Positions 23,053-36,415 are shown, counted from the first letter of the stretch. The stretch is 64,000 nucleotides of DNA from Marvania coccoides (GCA_963854735.1 OY978102.1:434001-498000), one strand, 5' to 3'. A program made the numbers and translations. The notes: generated from the sequence alone by a model not told the origin.

Positions 23053-26000
23053 TCACTCCTGTCGCGCCACTCCTCTCAGAAACGCTGTCACCACTTCTTC
23101 CAGGCTCTTCGCACCCACCTCCACAGCCAAGTGAAACCCATGCTCCCCTGCCACCTCCCTTACAGCCAGGCCAGCAGCGTTGGCCACCTCTGCCAACGCC
23201 GCTTTCAGCCAATCTTCAGTTCCTCCAGGCGGCAGCTGTCGCAGCAGCAGCGTCGCGTTTCCCTCGCCTGAAAACTGCGCCGCCAGCTGTCCTGCCCGCC
23301 CCAACTGCCGCACCAGCAGTCTGCACCGCCCTGACGTGCCCCCGGCAGCGGAAGAGGAAACTTCAAATCCAATACCTTCCACCACCAAAGCCCCCGGGAT
23401 CAAACCAGCAGCCTGCTGGGCGGAGGAATCCAGCGCTGCGGCCTGCAGGGCAGCTGCAGGCAGCGCCACGCCGCTGAGGCTGGCCAAAAATGCCGCTTCG
23501 TCATGGCACTGCAGCTGCGATTCCAAAACAGCGGCAAAAGAGGGCGGCAGGGGCGGATTTGAGGTTATCTGGCATCGCAGCTGGCAAATCTTGGCTGGCA
23601 TAGACCTTGGGATAGCTTCTTCCAGCGTCAATGGCTTAATTCTGCCAACCGCAGAGACTGGTTGATATTCCGCTGCATCTGGGGGCGACGGCGGCAGCGC
23701 CACGCTCTGGCACGCCCACTTGACCAAAATGGATAGAGAAGGGACCTCTGACGATGCCGTGGAGCTCACCTCCAGGCGAATTCCTTCAAAAGAGGCAGAT
23801 TTGAAGGCAACGGAGCCTTCGCCGGCGTCAGAATGCTGCTGCTGCTGCTGCAGGGCGGCAGCCAGCCGTGTGGCCGCCCGTGCGGTCTCCGCCATGCCTG
23901 CTGCGCGAGCCACGACCTCAGCAGGGCTATCACCTGCAGGCAAGGGAAGAAAGCGGAATAAAAATCTGAATTTCATGTTACACACAGAGAAAGTAAAAAA
24001 ATAAAAAAAATGCTCCGACTTGCCTGCTGAGAAAGACAGCTGCAAAGCAGCGCCTGGACCACCACGCTCCACTGCAACGCTCGTCGCCAGCTTCTTCTCA
24101 AACACCCCGCCTCTAAACTCCGCTGTAAACGCTCCGCTGGCATCTTCCTCTTCTGCCGCTGCCTCTTTCAGAGTAAACACCACCTGCTCTTCATCAAAAG
24201 CACCACTGCTGCTGCCGTCGCTCAGCCACTTATTGGGTAGCTCCACGCGAACCAACGCTGCTGCTGCCGCCCCCACCCCACTCAAGGACCCTTCTTTGGC
24301 GCCTTCCTCAACTGCTGGCAGCAGTTCCGCCGCCTGCAGCTGCGCCGTCAGCTGCTGCCCTGCAGCCGTGCGGGCGCACCACCCTCGCAGCCCCTGCCAG
24401 TTCACCTCTCCTCCCGCGCTACTAGTGTGACCATTAGCCAGCCCTTTTTCCTCTTCCCCTGCGTCGTCCCTGCCCCGCTTGCGTTTTGGTGCCGCTCCGC
24501 GCTTCTTTCCGCCGTCCCCCGCCGCTGCGACTGCTGCTGGGACGGGGAGCAGGGCATGCAATGAGGTGGGCAGCCCCCTCGGCGTGGACCAGCACACAGC
24601 GAGCATCAGTTTGGTAGAGAGAAGAGCAGTGGTGCCGGCAATATCGGAAGCAGGGGCATTGCCTACGTTGGCTAGCAGCAGGCACGCCAAACTGCCCCTG
24701 CGCCCCACAGGCACGCTCTCCTCCAGCGCCGCGAGGTTGGGCGGGGGGAACCGCCGCGTGGAGCGCAGCACGAGCGTCGTTTCCGGCGAAAACTGGCCGA
24801 GCTGCTCAGAGGTGGATTCGGCTCGCAAGAAGCGCGGGAAAGCCGCGCGCTGGAAGCCGTGGGGCAACGCCGCCGCTGCGACGTCCGCTTTGCGCCGCGC
24901 CGCAGCCAGCTGGTGCCAGGCATCTGCAGTAGCGGCCGCCACCGCTGCCACCCATGCCGCCGCCCTGGAGACCCCCACAGGGAGCGTGAGAGTCATTGCC
25001 TCTTGTGCGCGCGTCGACATCACGATTTGCGCGCGCCGAATGACGTCATTCACGTCTTTTGCCACGTCAGCATCCTCAGCCAAGGCAGCGCCTTTCAGCA
25101 GCGCCGGCCGGCCGTCCCTGGCCCCCAGCTGCAGCAGCAGCAGCGCCTCCCCCCCCGCGGAGGTGCACTCCAGCGCGGGCACCACCGAACTTTCAACCTG
25201 TGACCCGCCTGCTGCGTCCACAAGTCGTACCGCCCAACCGGTACCAATAGCATCATTGAGCTGCTGCGCGTGCTGCGTTTGGATGACGCGAGCCACCCCC
25301 GCCAACTGCAGCGCCGCCCACCGCGCGGTGGCGCCCCGCAGCAGCCCTTCAGCTGTCAACTCGCCGTTTGAACCGCCCCACACCGGCAGCTCCCACTCCC
25401 CTGCACCCGTCGCAGGGTCCTTCGCTTGCGGCGTGCAGCGACACTCCACTACGCCCTCTGGCGACACCTCAACCGCCAGACTGCCCCCCATCACCCCCTC
25501 CTTCCGTTTCTCCAGCGGCAGCACCCCACTATGCCCCGCTGATATTTTTTCTTCCACTCCTCCTTCCGAGGGGTTCAGCTGCTCTTCTTCCAGCAGCGGC
25601 ACCTGCGACCAGGCGTCAATGGCCACCCCGGTGCCGTGAGGAAGCTTCCGCAGCTTGATGTGCCCCGCCCAGGGTCCTTTTGTCTCCATCGCCTTTGCCT
25701 GTTCCATCACAACGCAGCCCACAGCCAGCTTCGCGCTGGTGTGCTGCAGCACAGCATGCAAAGCATGAAGTGGCGACTGCGCCCACTCCGGGATGGCGGC
25801 AGCGTCTCCTCCAGCGATCGAGGGCGCTGTGCCAGTGGCTCGGCTGTCGCTCGGTGCCGCTGCAAGCAAACAAAGTAAATTAATAATATTAATAATGTCT
25901 TAGGAGATTGATAGCAAATAATATTTAAAAAAAGAACGTTATTGAGTTTCTTATTTCATAAAAAGCAATATTCGCACAAAAATAAAATATTATTAATAAT

Positions 26001-27481
26001 AAAGAATTCGTCCTTGGCGGGAAAAATATATTACTACTATTATTATGAATTTACCTCTCTGTTCAGACATGGAGGGTCCCGCTGCAGCGGTGTAAAGCGA
26101 CCCCGACGCCGCTCCTGCCGCCTCTGAGCCGCCACCAGCCCTCCCCCCCAGCCCCCTTCCTGCATCATCTAGCTCACGTCGCCTCTGCTCCTGCTGTCTC
26201 TTGGTCAACGGCGGCGGCGGCACCTTCACCAGACTGGCTTTGCCCAGCGCTGTGAGGCGCTGGATGTCGGCTGAGCCCCACATGCGGTCTTCCAGGTTTT
26301 GCTGCAGCCAGGGCACCATGGCAGGGGGGAGCACTGCCTCTGGCTGGCGTGGCAACACCTGGCAAATAAAAGGAGCAGGAGAGGGGTAAATGAGATGAGG
26401 AAGAGGGTGTGGAATTGCTGGATTAATTTATGCGAAATGAGAAATGTACATAGAGGGGGAAATAAGCGAGGAAACAGCATAATTAAAACTGACCTCGTAA
26501 GAGAGCAGCCGCCACCGCCAGCTTCCAGCCTCGCTCATACCCCCAGCGGCTGTTTCTTTAGCCTTCCTGGTGCCATCTACATCCATCGCGTCGCCTGTCG
26601 CTGCTTCCTGAGACCCCCTCTTCGTCACCTCCAAGTCCCCCTCCCCTCCTTTGTGCACTGCCCCAGCTGCTCCGCCAGCACCACCGTTGTTGTCGCTGTC
26701 TGGGGGATTCCATTTGGCGACCGTGACCTCATCCGAGGGGGCTGGCACCAGGGACAATCTCGCTGTGTACTGCATTGACGTACCGGCAACCGCAGCCTCG
26801 CCTCGCCCAATTGAAACCACCTCCAGACCCTCAGGAACGCCCTCCTCCATCAGCTTGCACCGAATAAGGAAATCAATGCGCTTCAGCGCCGCGGCCTGCT
26901 CCTTAGACACCCCGCCCGTAGCAGCAGATTGCTTCGCCGCCGCCGCCGCTCCTGCCATCGTTTTTAGCTCGTCTTCTATGATTGTGGGGAGGCCAGAGAA
27001 GCTGCCGGTGCGCAGCACGTGTAGAGCGGTGGGCACGTCGTACGGCGGCACTTTGGAGTGCACCAGCTCGCCGTGCAGGTACGCCAACTGGTCGGCAGCA
27101 TCTCTGAAAGCATTGGCGTGGGTTGAAGACACCTCAAGCACGCGTTTGCACTCCGCAACCGCGGGAGACTTGTGGCACCACTGCAGCAGCACGTGTAGCC
27201 TCTGCAGGCGCTGCTTGGTGGCGCTCAGGTGCCGCAGCAGCGCCCGTTTTCTGCAAAACAAAGGCGATGGCAGAAAATTGAGAATCAAAGATGAAGTTAG
27301 AGGGAGGGGACGAGGGAAAATTACGGGGGGGTGTTGCAGCGTACTTTTCGGCATCGGATTGGTCAGCTAGCCCAGCGCAGACGGCACGCAGGTCCATGAA
27401 AGCAGCCTCTGCGGCGTGGGCCAGCAAGTGGTCGAGCTGGATGAGGCGGAGGCTGGCGAAGGGCTGCTGCTGGGAGGCCAT
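23053..27481 (-). CDS. MED14: Mediator complex subunit 14 (RGR1/STRUWWELPETER type)
   Basis: Exons 27481-27345, 27250-26494, 26358-26055, 25859-24024 and 23933-23053 give 1304 residues. The N-terminal MED14 domain is recognisable: LRLIQLDHLLAHAAEAAF, then SDAEKKRALLRHLSATKQRLQRLHVLLQW at about 41-70, an AFRDAADQLAYLHGEL stretch, and PPYDVPTALHVLRTGSFSGLP with the family's DVPTAL-type motif. The rest is long, Ala-rich and poorly conserved, as usual for algal MED14. MED14 is the scaffold joining the head, middle and tail of Mediator in RNA polymerase II transcription. An acidic/basic linker with a KRKRGRDD-type NLS lies in exon 4. The last intron (24023-23934) begins with GC (AG/GCAAGT), is exactly 90 nt and has no in-frame stop, so its retention would only add 30 residues. 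The start is the ATG right before the conserved block. Confidence 0.88.
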
Positions 27482-28455
27482 CGTGCCCGAAACGATCGGA
27501 CCGGGTTTCTTGTTTGATTACCTAAAGTTTGACATGACTTGTGCAGCAAAATTGATGTGATCAAAAAAATAATCGAAGTTATAGTAAATTGAGGCTTGGG
27601 CTGCACGTGATACTTATATTGCGATACAGTTTTTATTATTAAAAGTCAAATTTAAAAATGATGCTGTTTGCAAAGCGAAAATAAATTCTTTCGACTTCCA
27701 AGGACACCTGGGTTTAGGAACGTCGTTCCAGCTGTCGCCGACACTGACGCTGAATACGAGCTTTTTTCGCACATGCAATCCAACGCCAGTGTTGTCCCGA
27801 ACGATTGCCAACGCCGGTGTTAAATCCCGTTGGAAATAATTCCAAGTGTTGGAGTGTGGAGATCGCAACACTTGTTCAGCATCTCTAGTTTTCAGCGTAA
27901 ATCTGCGCTTCCACTAAACACGTGTCTTTCAATGGTGCCGTGTTCTGGTAGAATTGAAGGATTCTGAACGGACATATTTTGTAGCTGCCACCTGCACCTT
28001 TGCCGCCGCTCGCTTCTTCCCCATTCGCTATGATTCTTTAATTACACAGCTATCAATCGTCATATTATCAAAGACACGAGCAGGCACGCACTAGGTGTGG
28101 GCACCCGAGCACCCGCCTCATGGAGCCTGCAACGTTAATAATAATAATAATAAAAAGTGCTAAGTTCGGAGATTTGCTGGCTCTGCAAAAGAGATCAGAG
28201 GGCTGGGAATGTTTCGCAGTACGTGGTGCTGAGCAGATCACAGGCGCATATTCAGACCCAAGGATGGAAAACCAGCAGAGAGGTGAAGGAGGAACCTGAG
28301 CACCGCTGACCGGGTGTCCAAAAATCCATTTTCGGACTCCGGGAGAGAATAGTAGTTTTTGGCGGACCGATGCCTGTTACATGTACATGCTTAGCTCTAT
28401 TGAGAGCTTCTTGCAGCGCAGCTTAAAATTGAGACCATGCTTATCCCTGTAATTT

Positions 28456-28484
28456 TTCATATGCCCAATAAGCACCGAGGATAA
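28456..28484 (-). repeat. Dispersed repeat family A, copy 2 (inverted)
   Basis: The reverse complement reads TTATCCTCGG, then TATTGGGCATATGAA, matching 18857-18886. It lies about 170 nt left of a family B copy. Confidence 0.5.
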
Positions 28485-28639
28485 TAAAGTAATGTATGTA
28501 CGTCACCTTTGATTGACCTGGCGCCCGATGTGCATTCTCAAAGTAAGTCGTGGGGGCAAGGAAACTTTACACAGTTATGCAAGGGCATGTTGGCTACTCA
28601 AGGAAGCTGGACAATTTATTTTCCTATCCAGTCTCCACT

Positions 28640-28702
28640 GCACGTCGGCTTGCACCAACCTTGGTAGTAGACGTTACAACCATATGTAAAACCTCCAAAC
28701 TT
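28640..28702 (+). repeat. Dispersed repeat family B, copy 2 (short)
   Basis: It shares CACGTCGGCTTGC, TAGACGTTACAACCAT and TGTAAAACCT in the same order as the copies at 21139 and 60242, with a deletion in the TCTCTATAGGAG part. Confidence 0.5.
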
Positions 28703-28832
28703 CCAGGAAAGAACAAAACAAAATAGAAATGTTTACTCTACTAGAAAAAAAAAGTATTTTGAAAAGGGTAAACCTTTTACTACGCCAATGCGCCCTTTAT
28801 AGAGTGGTAATATTTAATTTTAAATCTGAAAT

Positions 28833-30647
28833 CTATCGGTCGTTGACTACTATCTCGGCTTCCGGGCACACTCGCGTTAGGAGGGCTGCTCCTGGAATGT
28901 GCATGTGGCCGTAATATCGATTGGAGAGGACCATGCACAATGTTTTGAGCTTGGGGAACGGCTCCACACCCGCAACTTCAGTCACAAAAGACTCCATCTC
29001 TTCCTGGGAAGAGTACAACGATATAGAAAACTGCCCGACGGTAAGGTGGCAGAGGCTCGGAAAGTAGGGGGCTGCTGGGATGAAATCTTTGAGCGCAAAC
29101 CCATGGCCAAATTCCAATTTGCCGAGCAAAGGAAACGTGGCATCCCCCGCGGGCGCTCCTGCTTCAAGCGCTGCAACAAAATTTTGGGCAGTAACGCCGC
29201 AGTTGAAGACTTGGCTCGCGAGTGAGAACTCTTCTAGCGACGGCAGCAGGTGAATCACCAGGCTGGACACCACGGCGGCTTGCACCTTGACGTCCGTGAT
29301 TGCGAGCTTCCGTAGGTTGGGAAAGTGCACCGCAGCCATCCCCTCCAGAGTTTCCCAATTAGGCTGGGGATCCCAGGATAGCAGCTGAGGCTTCTTAAGT
29401 CCGATTACGGCGAGGGTGGTGAGCGCAGGCAGTGAAGCACTCGCAATGTTGCGGAAGGTCGTTGAAGATAGCGTGGCGCCCCACGCAACCTGGATCTCTA
29501 AAAACCGCAGTGCAGGGCAATTGAGGTTCTGAAAGAGCTCCAAGTCATTGCTCCAGCTTGCCAGACACAGCTTGGTCAGCGCAGAACCGCTGATTGCACC
29601 CAAGAGCGGGGCAATTGTTAAGACTATGTTAGTGTAAGCCGAATTTTGAAGCCGCAGGTCTTCAAGCTGCGACAGCCAGGGCGCAGCGGCAAGGGAGCTC
29701 ACAACCGGGTCCCAGGCGGTCACGTTGCCGTCTCTCCAGGTCGATGCAAAGTCCAGATCCAGGCTGCGCAGCGCAGGCAGTGCAGCGGTGTCCAGAATGC
29801 CCAAGTAAGAAAAGCCGGGCGCGTTGCTAAAGCGCAGGTACCCCAGCTCTGAAAAGGACTCGGCGGAGAAGATGTCGCTCCCACCAACATTTCCTCGAAT
29901 TTTTACCCCTTGCAGCTAAAGTTTTTCAAGTCGTGAGAAGCGTGCGAGCGTGGCGCCCAGTTCCTGCGCCTCGACCCTTGTATTGCACGACAGTGACAGC
30001 TCCCGCAGCATCGGCAACGCGTGTTCTCGTCCCAGGAGCGTCAACGCTTTGCTGTGCTTTGACACTTTTTGCAGCTCAAGCGAGGTGAGCGCAGGCAGGT
30101 TTTGAAAAGCCAAGATGTCGAAAGAAATGCCAGCGTGCGCTATGTAAATATTATTGAGGCGCTTGGGGCTGAGCAGGAGCAGTCTGGTGGCGTCGCTGGG
30201 CTCCAAGCTCCATTTTATTGGCATTTTAAGTGACGCCATTCTTTCCACCACATCGGGAGACTCCAGCAGCTGCTGCAGGTGCTTTTTCTTGGTCAAGGTA
30301 ACGGCGAACGGCCCGGCGCCGTCCACTACTTCCTTGAATGTCTGGCAGGTGAGGCGCAAGGCTTTGAGACTGCCGCGGTCGAAAACGTCTTTGCAGCCAA
30401 GCTGGCTAATGACCAGCTCGATGATTTCGGGGCGGAAGGGACCCCTGCGCCGCGCAGGCTTCCTTTTTGTAGGCGCTCGGCGGCTGCAGAAAGCGTCCCA
30501 TTCCTCTCCAGAGCTCTCGTCAGAATCACTTTCGCTGGCTGAGGTGTCGTCAGGAGAAGTGCCGCGGGGGAGACCATCGTTCTCGTCGTCAGAAGATTGG
30601 TGCACTGCCTCAGGAACAGGCTCCTGCTGCCTACGGCGAAGCTGCAT
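28833..30647 (-). pseudogene. LRR/F-box-like protein gene with an in-frame TAG
   Basis: One intronless frame of 605 codons runs from the ATG at 30647 to the stop at 28833, but codon 244 (29918-29916) is TAG. Reading continues in the same frame on both sides with the same leucine-rich periodicity (ARFSRLEKL before it; FSELGYLRFSNAPGF after). The N-terminus is acidic and Ser-rich (ASESDSDESSGEEW), then an F-box-like block (RPEIIELVISQLGC ... LKALRLTCQTFKEVVD at about 95-135), then degenerate leucine-rich repeats (LPALTSLELQKV, FPNLRKLAITDV). Such proteins usually choose substrates for SCF ubiquitin ligases. The TAG could mean a young pseudogene, a base error, an unmodelled intron, or read-through. 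If functional, two shorter products would result. I have no expression evidence. Confidence 0.6.
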
Positions 30648-32186
30648 TTTGACCAAGAAAAATATACTCTTGTCTGAAAAGGGGTGGCAAGGGGAACCGC
30701 GTTGATGGCCCTGCGTGCCCTTTTTCCTTCTGATTCCAGCAAATATTTTCTTAAACAATTATAAACAATATAACCAAAGTATCGACAACAGACAGGCCGA
30801 AAAGCTGGAAAAGCGGTGCATGCAACCTTTACAAGTGATTTTCTTGGCTGCTTAAGCTTTTATCTAGTAAACAATATTACTAATGGACACTTTATGAACA
30901 CAAGGGGCTGATTTCCCGAAGCTCCACATCAAATGATGGAACCTTGGCATGAATACAAATTCCTTCCCAAGTTAAGTGCTGGCCTTGAATGCGAGCAGCA
31001 ACCTTCCGACTGTGCAAGACGCCGCTGCCGATGGGAACTCTCTCCAGAGACAAGAGAGCCCTCAGCAGACAGGCAACCATTCTGCGGTGGGCATCTCACA
31101 AAAACTAAAACCTCCAAAACCTCCAAACACCCCCAACGTCGGTGGAAGCAGGTCCCCAATTTGGTGCGTCGAACAACGCATTAATGCCTAATATATATCT
31201 TGAAATTCATCAATCAAGTATCCAGTCCTCTCTGGACAATGCCCCTGCCTCCAGCACTTTATATTGCTGGGTTTTTTCCCCCTCTCGCTTCACTTCAATT
31301 TCCACAGGCACCAGCTTCGCAGCAAAAAGGGGTGGAATGACGCGGCAGGTGATCACACGCTGACGACCTCCACACAGCTTGCTGCACCTTCCCCGATGCC
31401 GCCGGGGCATTGCACCCCTTGCCATCCTTCTCAAAGCGTGGCGCCGACTTTTCATGCTGACGTGTCATAGTTGGCCTTCAAAAGCCCTTCTTCTATCTAT
31501 ATGGCTACGTGGAGGGCTCTTTTGTACCACTGGTGCCACTGCGATTGCTAATATCTCTACATCCTGCAGCTTTGTTTCAACGACGGCATTGAAGGCCCTA
31601 CCACCGGCGCACTTTTGCTGCCTTTTCGCTCCTCTCTCGGGGCCACCCTTTTGCCCCGCTCTCACTCATTAACGAAACGTCGCCACCAGCGGCGTGCGGT
31701 GCAGCTCGCGAGTGGAGATTGCTGCCATGTGCAAACCGATCGAGTCGCTGGAGGTCGCGCTGCAGCTCCTGCCGCCGGTCTCAATGCAAATTGTGAATTC
31801 GTAGAGCCCCAATGCGCACAGGTGTACGGCCCCGAGGCTGCACCCGTGAAACCAAGCCTCGATCTCTCATCGAGCCCTCCACCGCCCCCCGCTCAATTAT
31901 GTCTCTTTGCGGTGCCCAACTCGATTGTGGCAATAGCGGCATCGCAAAACGGCCATCTGGAGTGAAAGTGGGCCCTTCTGACGACCAGAAAAAGAAAGTA
32001 GTTGGGACGGTTGCGAATCATTCATCGATCGCCTGCCGCTCTACCGCACTTCCAATTGCTACTCATCTTCGGAAAACATCGTTTTCGTGCCGCTCCTTTG
32101 CTTTTCAATATTTTAAAGAACTGTGGTAGAGCAGTTAAACAATTTGAATGTTTCATCAAGTAATATTTAACGAAAAAATTAAGACA
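30648..32186. other. Intergenic with weak, probably degenerate ORFs
   Basis: The region 31200-31980 is GC-richer than true intergenic DNA here and has short open frames on both strands, for example minus 31455-31210 ending PVEIEVKREGEKTQQYKVLE, and plus 31615-31965 with VEPQCAQVYGPEAAPVK. I cannot assign splice sites or a family to any of them. A decayed gene or element is possible. The rest is AT-rich and empty. Confidence 0.25.
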
Positions 32187-33575
32187 TCACACCACGGGGA
32201 ACATTTGTTGCTGCAGCGGCGGTGGTGGCGCATAAAAATTGCCTGCTGCCGGCGGAGGCGGGCCGCTGGCGACGGGCGGGGGCGGCGGGAGCATCCCGCC
32301 GTTCTGGCTGAGGTCCATGGTGGGGTATACATTTGAAGGAGCCCAACCTGCCGGCGGCGCCTGCATCAGCGAGTCGATTCTCGCGTTTGCATCCGGCGCA
32401 GACGCCAGAATCCGCACCGGGACCTGCGTCTCCACGTCGGACATTCCAAACCCGCCCTCGAGCTTCACTTTGATCACGTAATAGCACTGAATGAGCTTGC
32501 CAGTCAGCGACGGCGGCAGGTCGGGGCTCATCACGAGGGTGGCTCTTCGGGCCATCCCGCCTTCCGCCACCTCCCCCGCCATCAACCCTTGTATGTCGAT
32601 CGTAACTGGGGACTGCGTGGAGGAGTCTGTGTAGTACCCGAAGTCGCTAGCTTGTACCGTGACTCGCCGCTTCAACGACACCTCCATTACTCCAAAATCG
32701 GAGGTGGTGTTGTTTCTGGCTTCTATTGCGATAGAGACAGGCTCCCCACGCGCGAAACAGTCCTTTTCGAGGGTGACGCGCAGCGAGGCGGAGCCCTTGG
32801 AGATGCAGCAGCAGCAGTTTACGTTTTGGCTGGCAGAATTGCCTGCGGGGCGGGTGGCTTCGGGAGGGACGGGGCGCTCGTAAATCATGAGCTCCTGCTC
32901 GGTTTTGATGTCGAACCCGGTTTTCGCGACGTTGGCAATCATTTTGTACTTGACTTTTCCGCCGTCACCGCCGTGGGAGTGTCGGAAGCTGGGCGGGCAG
33001 GTATCTGCGTTAATAATAAATTACGAAACCACTGAGAAATGAAGCCGAGTAAGTAAAAAAAATGACGATTGTTGCAAAAAGGCAGGCAACAAAAAATGTG
33101 GTCCACTGTGTTGTGGATTCTAAAGTGAAAAAAAATGAAAAAAAATATAACAGAACAGATGTATTTTTACCTGGGAGCTGCAGCTTGAATCCGAACTGGT
33201 ACTGGCCTGGGTTGAGCACGCCAGGTGGGCCCAGTGGAGCGGTCACTCTCAAAAAATCAAAGTGGCCGTGGTGGGAGCGGGTGCCCGAGTCGGTGTCGCT
33301 GGTGCGGGTCTCGTTGGTCGTGAAGTGAGTGTCCTCATATCCCAGCACCTGCACAAAAAAACAGTTCTTTTTATTTAGATTGTGGGAGGGGCGTCCTCAA
33401 AAAATAAAAATGTACTGCAAAACACCTTCTATCTCACCTGCAGGTCGATGCCGTCGGTGTTGATGGTCTGCAGAACGTTCACGGCCACCACCCCCTCCAG
33501 CACCTCGCCGGGAAAGTAGTACGGCTTAGATGTCTGGACGTGAATTGCATTCGAGTTTGAGAAGGCGTTTCCCAT
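32187..33575 (-). CDS. Arrestin-like (alpha-arrestin fold) protein
   Basis: Exons 33575-33438, 33348-33171 and 33004-32187 give 377 residues. The N-terminal arrestin sandwich begins with SKPYYFPGEVLEGVVAVNV and the typical GIDLQVLGYEDTHF, then FDFLRVTAPLGP and PGQYQFGFKLQLPG; the C-domain has SLRVTLEKDCFARGEPVSIAIEARNNTT and LTGKLIQCYYVIKVKLEGG. Alpha-arrestins are adaptors for membrane-protein trafficking and ubiquitination in fungi and animals and are uncommon in plants. The start MGNAFSNS is a good N-myristoylation signal (Gly2, Ser6), suggesting membrane attachment. A Cys cluster (NCCCCIS) lies between the two domains, and the C-terminus is Pro-rich (PPPPPVASGPPPP). No PPxY motif for NEDD4-type ligases is seen. 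It diverges from FabG. Confidence 0.82.
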
Positions 33576-33920
33576 ATTGTGTTTGATGATCTCTCCAATT
33601 GGCTGGTTTGAATATTATTCAACTTGTCACGCTCGTAGCGTTTGAGATCATCCAGTAAGCGAGGGATTGATGAAATCGAGAGTGTCAGATCAGCAATCCA
33701 GCATCTACAAGCGCTGCCTTGCCCTACAAAATCAAGTTCAATATCGGAATTAATCGCCAAAACCCATTAACTCCGACAGGTTTCACACGATAAAAGCGAA
33801 ATCGTGCTGTGCTGCCGGCAGGACTCTCCGCAATCGTAAATTGCCCAAGCGCAGCACATTTGCGCTCTTTCAATTTTCAATATAATCTAGGATCATTCCC
33901 ACCTTGCCACCGAGCTCATT
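33576..33920. promoter_or_regulatory. Shared upstream region, arrestin-like / FabG
   Basis: 345 nt lie between the two start codons of divergent genes. There are no recognisable elements beyond general AT-rich composition on the arrestin side. Confidence 0.35.
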
Positions 33921-35280
<1,360 letters not shown>

Positions 35281-35520
35281 CTTGGCGGTAAGAGAATTGA
35301 AAAGAAAGATTTTTTTTTTTGAGGTTGGCGTTTTTTTTTTGATTATGTTTTATGCTCACCCCCTTGATAGATGATGATAAAAAAATTGAACTTGGTTATA
35401 AATGAGAAGGAACTCTCGCCTCATACACAAAATTTGAAACAAAGAAAGATGGAAAAAGTGCAAGAGAAGAAAAAAAAACAGCAAAAAATGAAAATCCAAC
35501 CGTACTGATTCATTCTGCGC

Positions 35521-36415
35521 TCATGCCACGCCCTTTTCCAGCTCCCATTTGGGCGTGGTCCGCGCCCAGAATGCAATGCCACCTCCCCGCCCCCTCGCTG
35601 CCACAATATCCTCATCAACGTAGAAAAAGAGGAAGAAAGGATCTTTGGGGCCTGGCTGGTAGTTCTCGATCTTTTTCTTCAGGTTGAAGCTGAATTTGGC
35701 GCCCCCCAACTTCAGCTTCAGCGTATCGAAGTCAAACTGAAGCTTCTTTCCCTTGAAGGCATAGGGCCCAGAGAAGGTGAGCGCCGCCAGGTAGCCCAAG
35801 AAAATGCCGTTTTCGATCTCTCCGGTGGCACTGTCCCACCGCTGAACGGCCGTCAGAGGAAAGTACTGCCCGCCACCTGCATTTTCGTGAAGGAAAAACA
35901 AATGGAACGAAAATGTGTAAATTATTCGAATTTCGTTAGAAATTCTTGGGGTTTTCTCTTCCAAACCCACCTTTACCGACTCCCTTCATCGCCTCCTGCA
36001 CCTGCTTGGTGCCTGAAGTAAACACCAGCCTCCACCGCTTGCCCGGCGAAACACTGCCTCCCAGCACCTCCGGCCACTCCTCAGACGACATTTTCGCCTT
36101 CTCCAGGGTGCGCAGCGCCTGGAAGACGGAGACAGGGGCTACGTTGCCGTCCGCAGCGGCTTTTTTCAGCAATTCCACGGCCTCCTGGACTTCCTCAACG
36201 GTGGAGGCGGGCGAAGCGGCAGCGGCAACCACAGCAGATTTCCTGCTGTTTCCACGCAGAAGAGGTAGGAACATCGCCCCACTGTTGTTGGTCAGGCTGG
36301 TGTGGCTGAATGGGCGTGGTACGGTGCGAGTAGTGAAAGGAAGAATCCGGACATTTTTCGTAGGAAGGCTCATTGAAATCGCAGCCTGAGGCCGCGAGCT
36401 CGTAGTGGCCATCAT
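35521..36415 (-). CDS. Plastid-lipid-associated protein / fibrillin family
   Basis: Exons 36415-35971 and 35876-35521 give 266 residues. The start has two adjacent ATGs. A transit-like N-terminus (to about residue 65, Ser/Thr/Arg-rich, ending near AVVAAAASPAS) precedes a helical segment and then the PAP/fibrillin lipocalin-like fold: KRWRLVFTSGT, GGGQYFPLTAVQRWD, IENGIFLG, LTFSGPYAFKGKKLQFDFD, and the closing DPFFLFFYVDEDIVAARGRGG. Fibrillins coat plastoglobules and thylakoids and help lipid and prenylquinone storage and stress tolerance. The subfamily cannot be fixed by eye. The stops of this gene and FabG are 240 nt apart. Confidence 0.9.

Larger units (their letters stand above)
27482..28832. 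other. Intergenic with repeat fragments
   Basis: This 1.35-kb region lies upstream of MED14 and downstream of the LRR gene. It contains a short AAT microsatellite (28136-28155), the second copy of repeat family A (28456-28484, inverted) and a short copy of family B (28640-28702). A minus-strand ORF at 27614-27871 has no recognisable features and I treat it as noise. Confidence 0.4.

Noticed and set aside
24479..25639. 386-codon + strand open frame over MED14
   Set aside because: Antisense shadow with Ser/Ala-rich composition and no recognisable domain.
27614..27871. Minus-strand ORF as a gene
   Set aside because: AT-rich, no splice partners, no motif; within repeat-bearing intergenic DNA.
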